The position numbers and the translations under genes are program-made. Shown in pieces: positions 21,503-33,100 of a stretch of 64,000 bases of DNA. Origin of the DNA: Neonectria sp. B-13 (taxonomy: Eukaryota > Ascomycota > Sordariomycetes > Hypocreales > Nectriaceae); contig NOKP01000016.1 in NCBI GenBank assembly GCA_002682825.1, positions 468,591 to 532,590 on the forward strand, in the 5' to 3' direction. Below the pieces are notes generated by a model that worked only from the letters and a program-made list of their open reading frames with translations, was not told the DNA's origin and searched no databases. Positions within the stretch are counted from its first letter, which is position 1. Each line of letters begins with the position of its first letter.

Positions 21503-23071
21503 ATGGTGCCGCCTTCTCCGCTCCCCGTCGCGAACCCCACGACCTCGTTTTGGAGACGGCATCCCCACCCGCTGGACGATTACAGGTCTACCCCGGACGT
21601 TCCCTCGCAAGTGGACATCGCCGTCGTCGGTGCCGGCTACGCAGGCGTCTCGACAGTCCACCATATTCTCGACATTTGCAAGCGCAGGGGCACCACGCCT
21701 CCTAGCATGGTCATCCTTGACGCTCGGCAAGCCTGTTCGGGGGCAACCGGCCGAAACGGTATGTTGCAATCGCCCTGAGCTTGCCTTGCCCAGGCTGAAA
21801 CAGAAACAACCTCGTCATAGGCGGCCATCTCAAGCCCGATCCCTTGAATCGGCCGGCCAGTCTCGCCATCACCCATGGCATCGAGGTGGCCTCGGAGTGT
21901 GCGACTTTCGAGGCGCGAAATCTCTCCGCTGTCAAGAAGACTATCGAAGACGAAGACATTGATTGCGACTTTGTCTTGACGCGTGCCGTCGACGTGTCCA
22001 TGTCGGATTCCGTGTGCAACAAGATGAAGTCCGGATTCGACATGCTCAGAAAGCAAGCGTTTCCAGGCATGGAAGATGTGCACTTTGCGAAGGGCGCGGA
22101 CGCGGAAAGGGTAGCCAGCCGAATCATCTTCTCAAGCGTATGCATGATGCTAATCAGATACAGTTATCGGGCGTAAAGGGGGCCAAGGGCTGTCTCTCTT
22201 ACTCTGCGGGGCATTTGTTTCCATACAAGCTCATCCTCCACTTGTTGAGCAGCGCCATTGATGCTGGCGTCAATCTTCAAACACACACACCCATCACTGA
22301 GGCTACCAAGTTGCCCGATGCCGAGGGATACTTCACTCTCACAACACCACGGGGCTCAATCCGTGCAAAAAGAATCGTCTACGCAACCAACGGCTACACC
22401 TCATCGCTATTGCCTGAGTTTACCGACACGATTATCCCAGCCCGGGGCATCTGCAGCCATATCAAGCCTGCCAAGGATCCTGCACCCTTCCTACCAAACT
22501 CGTACATGATTCGCTGGTCAGACACCGAATATGAGTATTTGATCCCGAGACCTGACGGGAGTATCGTCGTCGGAGGTGCGCGGTCCGAGTTCTATCACGA
22601 GCTGGACAGCTGGTATAACAACGTCAACGATGACATGTTGATTGAATCTGCAATCACCTACTTTGACGGATACATGCAGCGCGTTTTCCAAGGATGGGAA
22701 GACAGCGGTGCTTACACATCCAAGGTGTGGACGGGAAGTAAGTTTGCGTCTGTGATTCATTGAGCTAGTCAAGTAATTATTAACAAAACTCGGTAGTAAT
22801 GGGATACTCATCTGATTCGATGCCACACATAGGCCTTGTTCCGGGACGAGAGAACCAGCTCATCCTCGCTGGGTTCACCGGGCACGGCATGCCACAAATA
22901 TTCCTTGCAGCTCAGGGGATAGCGTCAATGATTATGGATAACGTGGATTTCCAGAGTACGGGCATTCCATCGATATACATGGCTACACAAGCCAGATTGG
23001 ATAATCCTAAGAACTCGATACTAGACAGCTGGGGGGAAGCACATAAAAGGCTAGATGCTGTCAAATTGTAA
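21503..23071 (+). CDS. FAD-dependent oxidoreductase 2 (DAO family), 464 aa, 4 exons
   Basis: A paralogue of FAD oxidoreductase 1 with the same DAO fold. Exons are 21503-21758, 21821-22110, 22164-22737 and 22797-23071, with matching phases. Landmarks are IAVVGAGYAGVSTVHHI (FAD loop), SGATGRNGGHLKPDPLNR across intron 1, GVKGAKGCLSYSAGHLFPYK, RIVYATNGYTSSLLPEF, YEYLIPRPDGSIVVGGARSE, and MPHIGLVPGRENQLILAG followed by FTGHGMPQIF. The first intron lies at the same codon (Asn-Gly of GRNGG) as intron 2 of paralogue 1, so they share an ancestor. All key segments are intact. Divergent from the transporter gene and preceded by two CCGGGCCGG sites. Confidence 0.88.
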
Positions 23072-23109
23072 ACAAAAAAGATGACTTGTATCTCATACCC
23101 AGCTCTACT

Positions 23110-23412
23110 TCAAAACACGGGCTTACTGCTACTGTGATCGTAGCTAGAGCTGCACTTTGCCGTTAAGAACTTAATCCATTCCTGACTCGAGGGGAATTTC
23201 AAACGCATCTGCATTAAAGTCTCATATGTCCTCATATTTGGGTCGCAATCAACTATAATGTCTCGTATGGCCTGACGGGCAGCTTCGGGGCAGTCATCTA
23301 GAGGAACATAACCCAGAATGAACCCACACTCCGCTCTTGCAAATTTTGGTCTAAATGGATATGATTCTAGTCGTGAAAAATCCGAGAGGACTGCCTCTAG
23401 CCGTTTCTGCAA
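23110..23412 (-). CDS. Hypothetical protein fragment, about 100 codons
   Basis: An open frame with coding-like composition, including SRLESYPFRPKFARAECGF and GYVPLDDCPEAARQAIRDI; I do not recognise the family. The frame continues upstream to a possible acceptor (TTTTGCAG), and 23440-23600 gives KGTIAWSKLVNSYAIS, then a stop, then FLSVGNIVSPAVFSYLRK. It may therefore be the last exon of a larger, possibly broken, gene. No ATG is secure. Confidence 0.35.
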   Translation of the reverse strand: MQKRLEAVLSDFSRLESYPFRPKFARAECGFILGYVPLDDCPEAARQAIRDIIVDCDPNMRTYETLMQMRLKFPSSQEWIKFLTAKCSSSYDHSSSKPVF

Positions 23413-23963
23413 AATATCATATACAGCCTTCGACCCTCTTTAGACGCATGCATTTTACGTAGATACGAGAAGACTGCAGGCGATACTATATTACCTACGC
23501 TTAGGAACTATGAGATGGCGTAAGAGTTTACTAGTTTTGACCATGCAATTGTCCCTTTTTTCTTGAAGGAGGTTTCACTATACTTATTGATGATTTGCTG
23601 GTTACGGAGTCAGCATCGGGCTTTGGTGCCCCATAGGGCAGAGCCCCAGTGGTTCTTTTAGGGGCTGCTAACAGCTACGTAAGTCCATCCTGAACTTGAT
23701 ACCAGTGTGATGCATCAATTGAAGAGACCGTCACCGTAAAGCCACAAACAAGGATACGCGTAACCTATAATATGGTGGGAACCTCGGTTGACTGGCTTCA
23801 GCTTATATCACGTGTTTGCTCAGCCACTCTATTCCGTCACCCATTCTTTCCTATTTTACAAATTGTAACAAGGCATCTATCCTAGCACCAACTTCTTCTT
23901 CGTCTTCTTTAATCTTGCTGTACACTCCATACAGGGCGTGGTCCTACCACCAACGTGACAACC
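23413..23963. other. Intergenic, possible relic and HET gene promoter
   Basis: The first 200 bases may hold the decayed upstream part of the hypothetical minus-strand frame. The rest is the 5' flank of the HET gene. Confidence 0.35.
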
Positions 23964-26109
23964 ATGACCTCAGAAGACCCGCATCCTTCACCCAAACCTG
24001 AAACTCTCCTGGTCTATAGCTCAAAGCCGCCAGAAGAAGCTCGTATTTTCGGCCTTCGAGGAAGCGATATTAAGGACTTCAGACCGGCTCCTGAATCGGA
24101 TACCCCCGTTTCGCCTGACGAATGGGGTTTCACGAGTCCAACACCAGATGGCATCTGCAAATATTGTCAACTCATGCTGCATCCGGATGCCCCCAAGCTT
24201 ATCGAGCATCAACCCAATGTCCAGCGCTTGATTAATTCAGGCGAGACGTGTTCAACCTGCAACTGGCTTGAAGTGAGCATAACACGGGGCTCGTCTTGGC
24301 TCGTGTCTCGATATCAGCAGGGCGACCCAGATTTGTGCGATGAAAACAGTACCGCGAGACCTATCACTGTCGAATTGACCAAGCACGCAAGATACACCAC
24401 GGCAGTTGGCAGTGTTGGGCCTAGAGAGGTTTACACCAACAGCGGAACACCTTTGACTATAACGACACCGTCTCGACTTGGTAAGATTCCTTTCGAGTTC
24501 TTTGGGATGCATCTCACGCCTGGAAATAGGAGAGCTCGCTACTCGACGCTTCTGGATCCCTGACGACGAGCTGGATCGAACAGCACCCTTCAAGCGGATG
24601 GACATGCTGAAAACCTGGCTCAACGAATGCGCAAATCACGAAACCTGCTCCACGTCTCTTCCCACAACCCGTAACACCAAGCTCCCAACTCGGGTATTGG
24701 ACTTACATGGCAGCCTAGATGTACCGTCGGAACCCGACGACGTCATCATCAAACTGCGAGAGACCCAGGACGGAGAAGTGGGCACCTACACCGCTCTAAG
24801 CTACTGTTGGGGCACCGATCCAAAGCTCCATTTCAAAACAACACAGGACGTCCTTCAGGCACACAAGCAAGGAATCGAGTTTTCCTCGCTGCCGTTGACT
24901 CACAGGGAAGCCATTCTCGCGACACTCTACCTGGGGATCCGATACTTGTGGATAGATTCCATATGCATCATCCAGGACTCTCAGCAAGATTGGGAAGCCG
25001 AGTCAGCCAGGATGGGTTCCGTCTACTCAAATGCACACCTCACTCTGGCAGCCACTTCTTCTGCTACACCCGACGTGGGACTTCTTCTTCCATTCCAGGG
25101 CGCCCGATGTGTCAACATACACGGGGAGACCACCATTGTCCGGTTGGAGACGCACAGAACCATTGACAAAGCCTCCGAGCCTCTCAACACCAGAGGATGG
25201 ACGCTTCAAGAAGCCGTACTGTCATCGAGACTTGTCTGTTTTGGCGAAGAGCAGTGGCTCTGGAAATGTCCCAGCCGCTACGCCACAGAAGATGGGCTAA
25301 TTGACGGCCCACGGTTCATCGACAACAGCCTGATCCAGTGGGCGGATGTAGTGCATCAAGCCCCAGGCCAAGACGGGAAGAATTATCTGAGACACTGGTA
25401 TCAGATGGTGACCAACTACTCCAATCGTCACCTGACGTATCAAAGCGACAAATGGAACGCCATCGCCGGCCTAACTTCCATGTTTGCAAGGCAAACTGGT
25501 TATCAATACTTGGCAGGATTATGGGCAGAAGATTTGGCCACCGGCTTGATGTGGGAAGCAACGTCTCGTGGCGTCACCCGCGAACCCAAAAGTATTCCAT
25601 CATGGTCCTGGTTGTCGATGAAAGGAGCAATCAAGGGCTACGGACACAAAACCCCAACAGTCTCGATGATCGAGCTCCTGAAGGCTGATCAGCAATGGGA
25701 AGGAGTTCCACTTGCATCCCCGCTCAAAGTCGCTCGCCTTACGGTCAGGGGACTGATGCTCCAGGCAACATTAGGGAAGCGCTCTGTGACGCAAGAATCG
25801 CGACATCACATCATCGCAGCCCCGCAGAGCGACGAAATTTTTGGAGAGGCCTTTTTGGACAGCAGACTTCCTGCTGACCACGACATGTCTACTGTCTTGT
25901 GTCTTTTTGTACTTGAGGTGCCAGAACAAACGGAGCACTTTGTGTTGCTCCTTGTTCCTGCGCCTGATGATGGTGAAGATGGCGACGGGAATGTGTATAG
26001 GAGACTTGGGCTCGGTGTCATCTGGAAGAATTCTAGATTTTACAATGAGGGACAGCAAGGCAATGAGACTTTGGTAAAAGCCTCTTCAGGTCCTGTAGTG
26101 CTAGTGTAG
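23964..26109 (+). CDS. HET-domain protein, 698 aa
   Basis: A heterokaryon-incompatibility (HET, PF06985) protein. Family members trigger cell death when genetically different hyphae fuse. Exons are 23964-24480 and 24530-26109, with intron donor GTAAGA, 49 nt, and the phases close. The frame upstream starts with GTG, so the ATG at 23964 is chosen. An N-terminal region with paired cysteines (ICKYCQLML, ETCSTCNW) precedes the HET core: YTALSYCWG, LPLTHREAILATLYLGIRYL, WIDSICIIQDSQQDWEAESA, RMGSVYSNAHLTLAA, and LNTRGWTLQEAVLSSRLVCF. The C-terminal part contains SIPSWSWLSMKG, as usual for the family. It looks intact. The partner locus is unknown. Confidence 0.92.
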
Positions 26110-26923
26110 ATCTCATCCAACTGCAAGATGCTAGGTATCTACCGTTCGATTTTTGAGTTGTGATTCGATCTCGACTGGATCTTAAATCCGGGGTCATAGG
26201 GATATCCTGTTTGCAGCCTGCGGCATAGATGATGCACGAAAATACTGATCCTTCCAGAACTGGCTACATAACAGCACTAGCGCCTCTTCTGTGCTTTGGT
26301 CCTTCATGCTACACTTGATACGGGCTCTGATGGAGTTTGTCTTCTAGAAATAGAGCGGCGAGATGTTAAGCAAGAACCTTCCTTTTCTTAGCGTAAAAGC
26401 TCTTGGCTGCGCCGCAGACGGAAGAGAAGTGTTGGCTTGGTAAGTCTCTCTAGTGCCATATTTGGCATCTGAAGAGTAAGTACAGTACATTGTCGAGAGA
26501 CAGACTGCAGTATTGCAAGTGCGAGAATCATGATAGTGCAGATTGTGTCGTTGAGCCTGTTCTGTGAGTTTTGCCATGGCCTGACTTAGGGACTCAAACC
26601 TTAGATGGGACCGCCGTTACCCCGACTAGTTTTATGTTAAGTCCTTCTTCGTAAATAGTGATGCTGACCGCTCATTAAGGGTATCCGATAATGTACATGG
26701 CAATCACTGAATTTGAGACAACTTCACGGACGAGTTTATGAGGGCAAAGATGGGTTGGAATGTGCCCTAAACAAACGATAATCGGTCCATGTGAGTAAGC
26801 TGGCTAGGGACCAAGTGAACCTCCCCCTAGATACCCCACTCTTGCCAAGTTATCGATCTACCAGAGGGATAAAGAAAGCTTGACTTGTATCCAATCAGAA
26901 CCATGCATCATCATCCACACTTA
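26110..26923. other. Intergenic, nothing recognised
   Basis: 3' flank of the HET gene and short random frames only. Confidence 0.45.
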
Positions 26924-27400
26924 TCAGCCTAGGGCAGCCTGCACATCATGGACGATGGTCTCAAATGAAGGCTCATCGGAGTATTCGCATGTCCAGATGC
27001 TCGAGTCATCTTCTATGAGTTTGACCTTGTACATTGAAGGTTCGGTGATGGTCCCATCCTTTTTCTTCTTGGGCTTCGTTGTCAGCGTCTCCATGTGCCA
27101 CTTCCCTCCGGTAGTGGATTTGCAGTCGCCGTGTATACGGTGCCAAGTGCCAGCTGGTGTCCATGAGCCTGTCATACTATCGGCATCGAGATTGTTGACA
27201 TAATCTGACACCTTTTCTTTTTTGCCCTATGGGTTGCACTCGTGTTAGCATGCTGATTATAGACTCAAGTCACAACAACAGCGAGATATTGAGGAAAACA
27301 TATCGCAACAAGGATGCTGAGGTAGTAGGAGTCAACATTGATGTTACTTACCAGGGTTCAATCTGTTATCGACTGAGTAATAGTGTTTCGAGCGGCTGAA
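26924..27400 (-). CDS. Hypothetical small protein, at least two exons
   Basis: The last exon (from about 27231 to 26924) reads VSDYVNNLDADSMTGSW, GGKWHMETLTTKPKKKKDG and SIWTCEYSDEPSFETIVHDV, ending in QAALG before a stop. The open frame has no ATG in the right place. A good intron lies upstream: donor GTAAGT near 27350 and acceptor CCATAG near 27232, joining in phase to a frame reading SKHYYSVDNRLNPG. The 5' end is unresolved. The composition looks coding, but I recognise no family. Confidence 0.4.
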
Positions 27401-27954
27401 ATGACTAATTCTCTTTCAACTGGGGGGGGAGAAGCACTTGTTGCACTTGGCTGTTTTTCACAATACAAACACGAGAGACATGTGGTTCTTATATCTAGAG
27501 AGACTCGACTGCACATTTCGTCTGTCAACGTCATCGAGAGGGGTGAAATTCGCCCGGCTATTGAAACAAAAAGAGGACGCGTCAATGTTGAATAAAGGAT
27601 GTACGGCCTGCTGAACAACGAGATCGTGGCGTTACGGAATCATGGCACATTTGCATAGAATGTGCAACGCTCGGTCAATGAATAGTCTTTCTATGTGAAT
27701 GCAACGAAATCATTCCACGGCATGGTTATTACATTAGGGAAATGATTGGAAGCCTGACTGTTGTTGGGTTGCTTGGCGTAAGCAAAGGTACGTCGGGGAT
27801 GACGGGATGCCGCTGATGCCTAAGACCTTGGACAACAAAGTACAATTATCTACGCTGATTTTCGGCTTCCTGTGTAGCCACCACCTTTCCTTCCGCGACG
27901 GCAACAACGACAACAATAAAGAGCAAGTGTTTGAACGCTGCATTGCCGGGAAAC
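27401..27954. other. Intergenic, nothing recognised
   Basis: May include the first exon of the small minus-strand gene. The remainder is the 5' flank of the kinase-like gene. Confidence 0.35.
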
Positions 27955-28947
27955 ATGCAAACCCCAGATGCAGAGTCCGGAAATACGGCCGACTTCATAT
28001 ATCCCATCGGCAAGGTCCTTCAATTGAAAGCCAGCCTCAACAATACTGCAAACAACCAGCTTTTACAAGTCAAGGTGAAACAGCGAATAAAGCCATGGAC
28101 GCTTTCTTGCGGCATGGTAGTTGAGATTGAGGAAAATCCAGATGGATCAGAACCGCTAAAGGGCCTACGGAAGGGCGACGAGGTGTTTCTCAAGATGTTT
28201 GACCGGAGATTCGCGGAGCAGCATCGACAAGACAACGTGGTGGATATATGGTCCGAGGATGTCGAAAACGAGTTTCTAGCCAGCTTACGCTCTGGAAAGA
28301 CGGAGACCTTTCTGGACAAGCTTCACACCGTCCCACGTTTCCAAAGGGACAATGAGGACGACTGGGATACGGCGGAAAACGAGGCCTACCTCGCCGACGA
28401 ACTACAAAAGTGCTTCAACTCGGAAATTGCGACATACTCCTGCCTTCAAGAGCACCAAGGAAAGATCATCCCTCTTTTTTTAGCCGCCATCACCCTCGGT
28501 GTGCCCTCGCCTGACGCAGCTCTCAATACGCAGCAGCAAGAACTCTATCAACTAAAGGGCATTTTGCTGGAATACCTCTCGGGCTTCTCTCTATCTTCCA
28601 TGGTACAAAATGCACCCAGATCTTCATGGCAAGATATCGTCGACCAGGCGATTCGGATAGTTCACGTTCTCGGTGACAACAATATTCTCAACGCCGACGT
28701 TCGCCCAGACAACTTTGTAGTTGTCCCAGAGGATCAGGCGTACCGAGTCTTCATGATAGACTTTGGACAGTGCAGACTTCGGAGGAAGGACGAGTCTGAT
28801 GCTGACTGGGAACGGGCGAAGTGGACGCAGGATGAAGAAGGTGCCATAGGAGCTGTGATGAGATCGAGGCTGAAAAAGGTTGGCTTTGAGCTTCAGTTCA
28901 AGCCGTCTTGGAGATATCTAGCCTGGGCTCCTGGTGAGGACGACTAG
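27955..28947 (+). CDS. Protein kinase-fold protein, 330 aa
   Basis: A single-exon, divergent protein kinase-like fold. The start is the ATG at 27955; the frame upstream uses TTG. Visible elements are DEVFLKMFDRRF (a lysine strand comparable to VAIK), LNSEIATYSCLQEHQGKIIP (glutamate helix), ILLEYLSGFSLSSM (hinge), the loop NADVRPDNFVVV in place of HRDxxxxN, and FMIDFGQCR in place of DFG. The catalytic Asp, the Asn and the DFG Asp are present, but His and Arg of HRD are not. Similar fungal proteins are annotated as kinase-like of unknown role. It lies between a HET gene and the NACHT-ankyrin gene. Confidence 0.65.
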   Translation: MQTPDAESGNTADFIYPIGKVLQLKASLNNTANNQLLQVKVKQRIKPWTLSCGMVVEIEENPDGSEPLKGLRKGDEVFLKMFDRRFAEQHRQDNVVDIWSEDVENEFLASLRSGKTETFLDKLHTVPRFQRDNEDDWDTAENEAYLADELQKCFNSEIATYSCLQEHQGKIIPLFLAAITLGVPSPDAALNTQQQELYQLKGILLEYLSGFSLSSMVQNAPRSSWQDIVDQAIRIVHVLGDNNILNADVRPDNFVVVPEDQAYRVFMIDFGQCRLRRKDESDADWERAKWTQDEEGAIGAVMRSRLKKVGFELQFKPSWRYLAWAPGEDD

Positions 28948-30165
28948 GGTTGTGACCAGGACTGATGATGAAGTGGTTTTCAGGACTCAAGGATGTGCAG
29001 TATAGAGCTATACCTCAATAGCTACAGATCTTTGAAACGCTCGAGTCCGCCGTGGCTGACTACCATGTTCTCGGCTGGCACAGTGATGCGAGTAAGGACG
29101 ATGAGGCCTGCTCACATGTCAATTCACTGGAAAATACGGGGGTCCAACTCTGATCCGCCGTGACTTTCTCGCGCCGTCGTCGGTGAGAATGTTTTTCACA
29201 GCCGTGACAGCGGAATCATAACCCATCAAGACGGTGCTCATTTTTCAAGATGCAGAAGAGCGATCTAGCCTGTTGACTCGACTATAGATAACCAGAAAAA
29301 AGATGATGCTAACTTCACGATGGAGGTCTTTACGGCCGCACCAGAAAAGACTAAGTCTAAAACTTATCCTGTCGTGAGCCCTAAGATCCGGTTCTCTGAC
29401 TTTTCCTCCATCTTCACCGAGATAACCTCATGTCCCTTTTCAAGTCGACAACCATAGACCAATGGGGAGACACGGTAGCAGCGACTGTGGGCGAGGGGCA
29501 CAGCGAGGACATCAAGCAGACGATACAGTGGATTGCCGAAGCACCAACTGAAAGATTTTCTATGGAGCCATGGACTCGGAGGAGGATGCATCTTGGCAAG
29601 ATCTTGGAGTCCCTGCGAGTACGTTTAAAGAGTGGCTGGCAAGGACCAACTGGAGAGGACCGGGCGCTGCAGAAGAGATAGTTCCGCCTATTTTTTATCA
29701 CCGCGGAAGGTCTAAAATGCTTCACCGCAAGAAATGGCCCAGCCCGCCTGCCTTTGGTTTGTTACTTAATGTCTTTGTCTCACAGAATGAGATATTCACG
29801 TTTCGTTTAGTTGAATGAATCCAAGTTTCCCACGGCTCCTGTAGCACCACTACCATGGTGTGTCATTGAACTTCACAATGTCTGCCGCGTACCGTTTGTG
29901 TTTCCGCGGCAAAAGCCGGGTCTTGACGGGGTCCTTCTTGGCCGAGTCCCGGGTGTATTGAGGAACCAGAGCCACAGCTGCAACTGCGGGAATCGCGCAA
30001 GAGTACTACACAAAGCCACATACGGAGCCACCCCTCTTACTTATCATGACGTTTGTACATAATTCATAGCGAGTCGTAATCGTGCAGGTGACGTCTGAGG
30101 ATCCCGCAAAACCTTTGGTCTTTTAACCCTCTTAAATCAACATCCTGACGCTTCCCTTCAACCCA
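28948..30165. other. Intergenic with one possible decayed frame
   Basis: A plus-strand frame at 29430-29681 starts MSLFKSTTIDQWGDTVAAT, and a second overlapping frame continues with DSEEDASWQDLGVPASTFKE. Together they could be a frameshifted fragment, but I recognise no family. The rest is 3' flank. Confidence 0.3.
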
Positions 30166-33100
30166 TCACGATCTCCTACTCAAAATTCCTACTATGTCAT
30201 CCTTCCCACAAGCACTCGCAATGTCCAACGCGCTCCTCCCTTTGGCATCCTCCTTCAGTGGATCCACTCCCCTAACCAGCAGAATCTCGAAGAGAGCCCT
30301 GTCGTGGCCTGGCCGTCCGCCGTGGGGCAACTTCTTTCGTGCAGTGATGATGTGCAGCGCTGTCTCGCCCTCATGGTTCACGGCCGAGACATCGACGCCG
30401 CTGTCTGGTGGAAACAGCTTGTTGAAGTGCTCAACATGGCACAGTGGTGGATCTGCACGTCTGCTGTTCAATGTTTCTGGGGATGAGAGATATGTGTGCA
30501 GCGGAGTGTTGCCAGCGTTGTCGGTATCGTTGATGGAGACTCCTTCTGCGAGGACCTTCTGCCACAGGGATAAGCATTGATCAAAGTAATCCTTTGGCAG
30601 TTCCCTCCAATTTGGTGCGTTGCGGCAAAGCCTTAAAGCTTTGAGACATTGGTTTGAGATGTGATGCAACGCCGTGAGACCGCTGGGATCGGGTTCAGAG
30701 ACTTGAGCCCCTTTGGATAGCAGCAGCTCGCAAACACCTGGTCGTAAAGTACGGAGGGCGTAGTGAATCGCTGTACATCCTTGATTGTCCTTCAACCAAA
30801 GACTAGGAGCAAGTTCTTCCCTGTTGATGAACTCGATGAGAACTTCGTCTGGCATACCAGGGTTGTCTAGAAGGTGATGGAGCGCCGTCTTTCCGTCACC
30901 GTCAGCCAACGTGGCATCAGCTCCACAGTCCAGGATTCGCAGAGGAGCACATCGAGCCTTTGGAGACTTGATGTGTTCAGAGCATCCAGGGACATTTCCT
31001 TGCCAGCAGCATGCCGCCATCAAGACGGTTCGATCAAGCTGGTCACGTCGGTTAAAATCGATTCTTGACACGCATGGTTCCTGTAGCAGCGTGTCTGCAA
31101 CGTCGTACCCGTCTGGGACCTCAAAGAGAAAGTGAATCATGGTCTCTTTGTCGTTCAAAGGGAGATACAAGTCCGCTCCACGCTCCACGAGGGCGCGAAG
31201 CAATGGCACTGACTGTGAGATGAGGGCGCACATCTTCTCGGTAAAGGCAGCGCACAAAAGTGCATAGACCTTGCGAGGCTCCTTCAAGGAATAGTTGACA
31301 CGACTGCTCTGGTAGTTTTCATCGATAGTGTTGACGCTGAGGCCATGATCAAGTAGTGCCTCGAGTGCTGCTAGATTCTGATCGTAAATGGCTTTGAACA
31401 CCGGACTCCGATGTCCGATGGTAGGGTCCGCCCCCCGTTGAAGCAGTTGCTTCATGACATCTCCTGAATTGGACGCCTTGTGGAGAGGAGAAAGACCTTG
31501 ATTGTCCACGACGTTGGGATCAGCCCCGCGGTCGAGAAGGATACGCAGAGCTTCTGACCTCCAGAAGCCTTCGATACGCCCACAGGCATGCTGCTTTCCC
31601 CGCGCAGCTATATGGATTGGAGACTGGTGCTCTCCATCGAGGGAATTGACGTCAGCACCGTGGGCGATGAGGTACTTCATAGCCTCCGACTGCCAATAGT
31701 GATCCGCCGATGCGAGGATATGGAGTACAGTCCCTCCTGGGGCCGGTTTCCTACGACAGCTGCCATCCACGACGCTGTGCGCAAACTGGGCGTTGACGTC
31801 AACATGGAGCTTCTCCACGAGATGCTGTATCGTGAGCATGTTGCATTCCGACTCATGACATGCCATTTGGAGGGGTGTCAAGACATCAACGGGCCTCTCG
31901 TTGATTCTTTTCCTGCTCATCTTCTCTTTGACTGACTCATGAGTGCCATAATAGGCTATCACGTGAGACAACTTCTCGATGAGTTGAAGATGACCGGGCT
32001 TCATGAGCTCTTCAAGAAGAGCATAGTATGAATGGCTCGTCGGATCAGCCTCAAAGCCTTGGTTGATCACCATGACAGCGTCATCACGAGGCATAAGCTC
32101 CAGGAACAGTGCTGGAGACTTGACGACCTGATCAAAGGCAGGCTTGTCCCTGCCCAATATCTCCAAGCAAGATCTTGGCAGCATCATGGCCATCTGGGTT
32201 TTCATTTTTTGCTGTATCAATTGTACGGAACCAGCAATTTTACGATTGCCTTCCAGATGTTTTGTTGCTGCGTCAAATAGCTTCTCGTCTCGATAGAACA
32301 CCTCAAAGAATTCGACACAGCCCTCTTGTATCGAAACGTCCAAGGCCGTGCAATGTGAATTATTGGTGGCAGCAGGGTCCAACTTGGCATCTAGGAGCAT
32401 CTTCAATATGGCCCCAACAGCAGGGGCTGGCGCTTGTAGCTCGCTATATCGATTTGGGATCCACCGGCGTTTTCGAGGATACTTGATAGAAGCACTGGGC
32501 CGAAGGGGATCTTGTCGTGGGCCTCGCATCCATTCAAATGGCTGGTCCTGGAGGTCCCAAATCTTCTGCTCCGCTGTTGACTCGGCGCAAGCATGAAGGA
32601 GGGTGCACCCATGTGAGTCAACGGCGTTGACATTCCCACCAAGCTTTAAGAGGAGTGCCACAGACTCTGCTTCCCCTGAGGCACAAGCATAGTGAAGTGG
32701 CGTTCTGCCAAAGTCGTCTGCTTGGTTGACGTTGACGTTGCCCAAATGGCCGAGGATCTGAGAAACTATGCTGGTCTTTCGAGCTCGACAGGCGAGATGC
32801 AGAACATTCTGAGAGTCTTTTGTCAAAGTGCTCAGATCTGCCCCAGCGGCCATCAGCTTAGATACTTGGATCCCAGAACTCATGACGGCCATGTGCAATA
32901 CTGTCAAGCTATCATTGTCTCGGATCTCAAAGTCGACGTCGTTGCTCTCCTTGATGGTGTCGATGAAGTCAGCGTGCTCTCCATAAGATTTGTATTCTTG
33001 CCAGGAGTTCTTTATAAATAGATGCAGTGCAGTGTCGCCCTGTTTGTTGACAGCGTTGATGGGTATACCGAGACTGATAAGCCACCGCACATGCTTTGCA

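Noticed and set aside
29430..29818. Possible frameshifted gene (MSLFKSTTIDQ...)
   Set aside because: Two adjoining frames look weakly coding, but no family, splice site or start could be supported.
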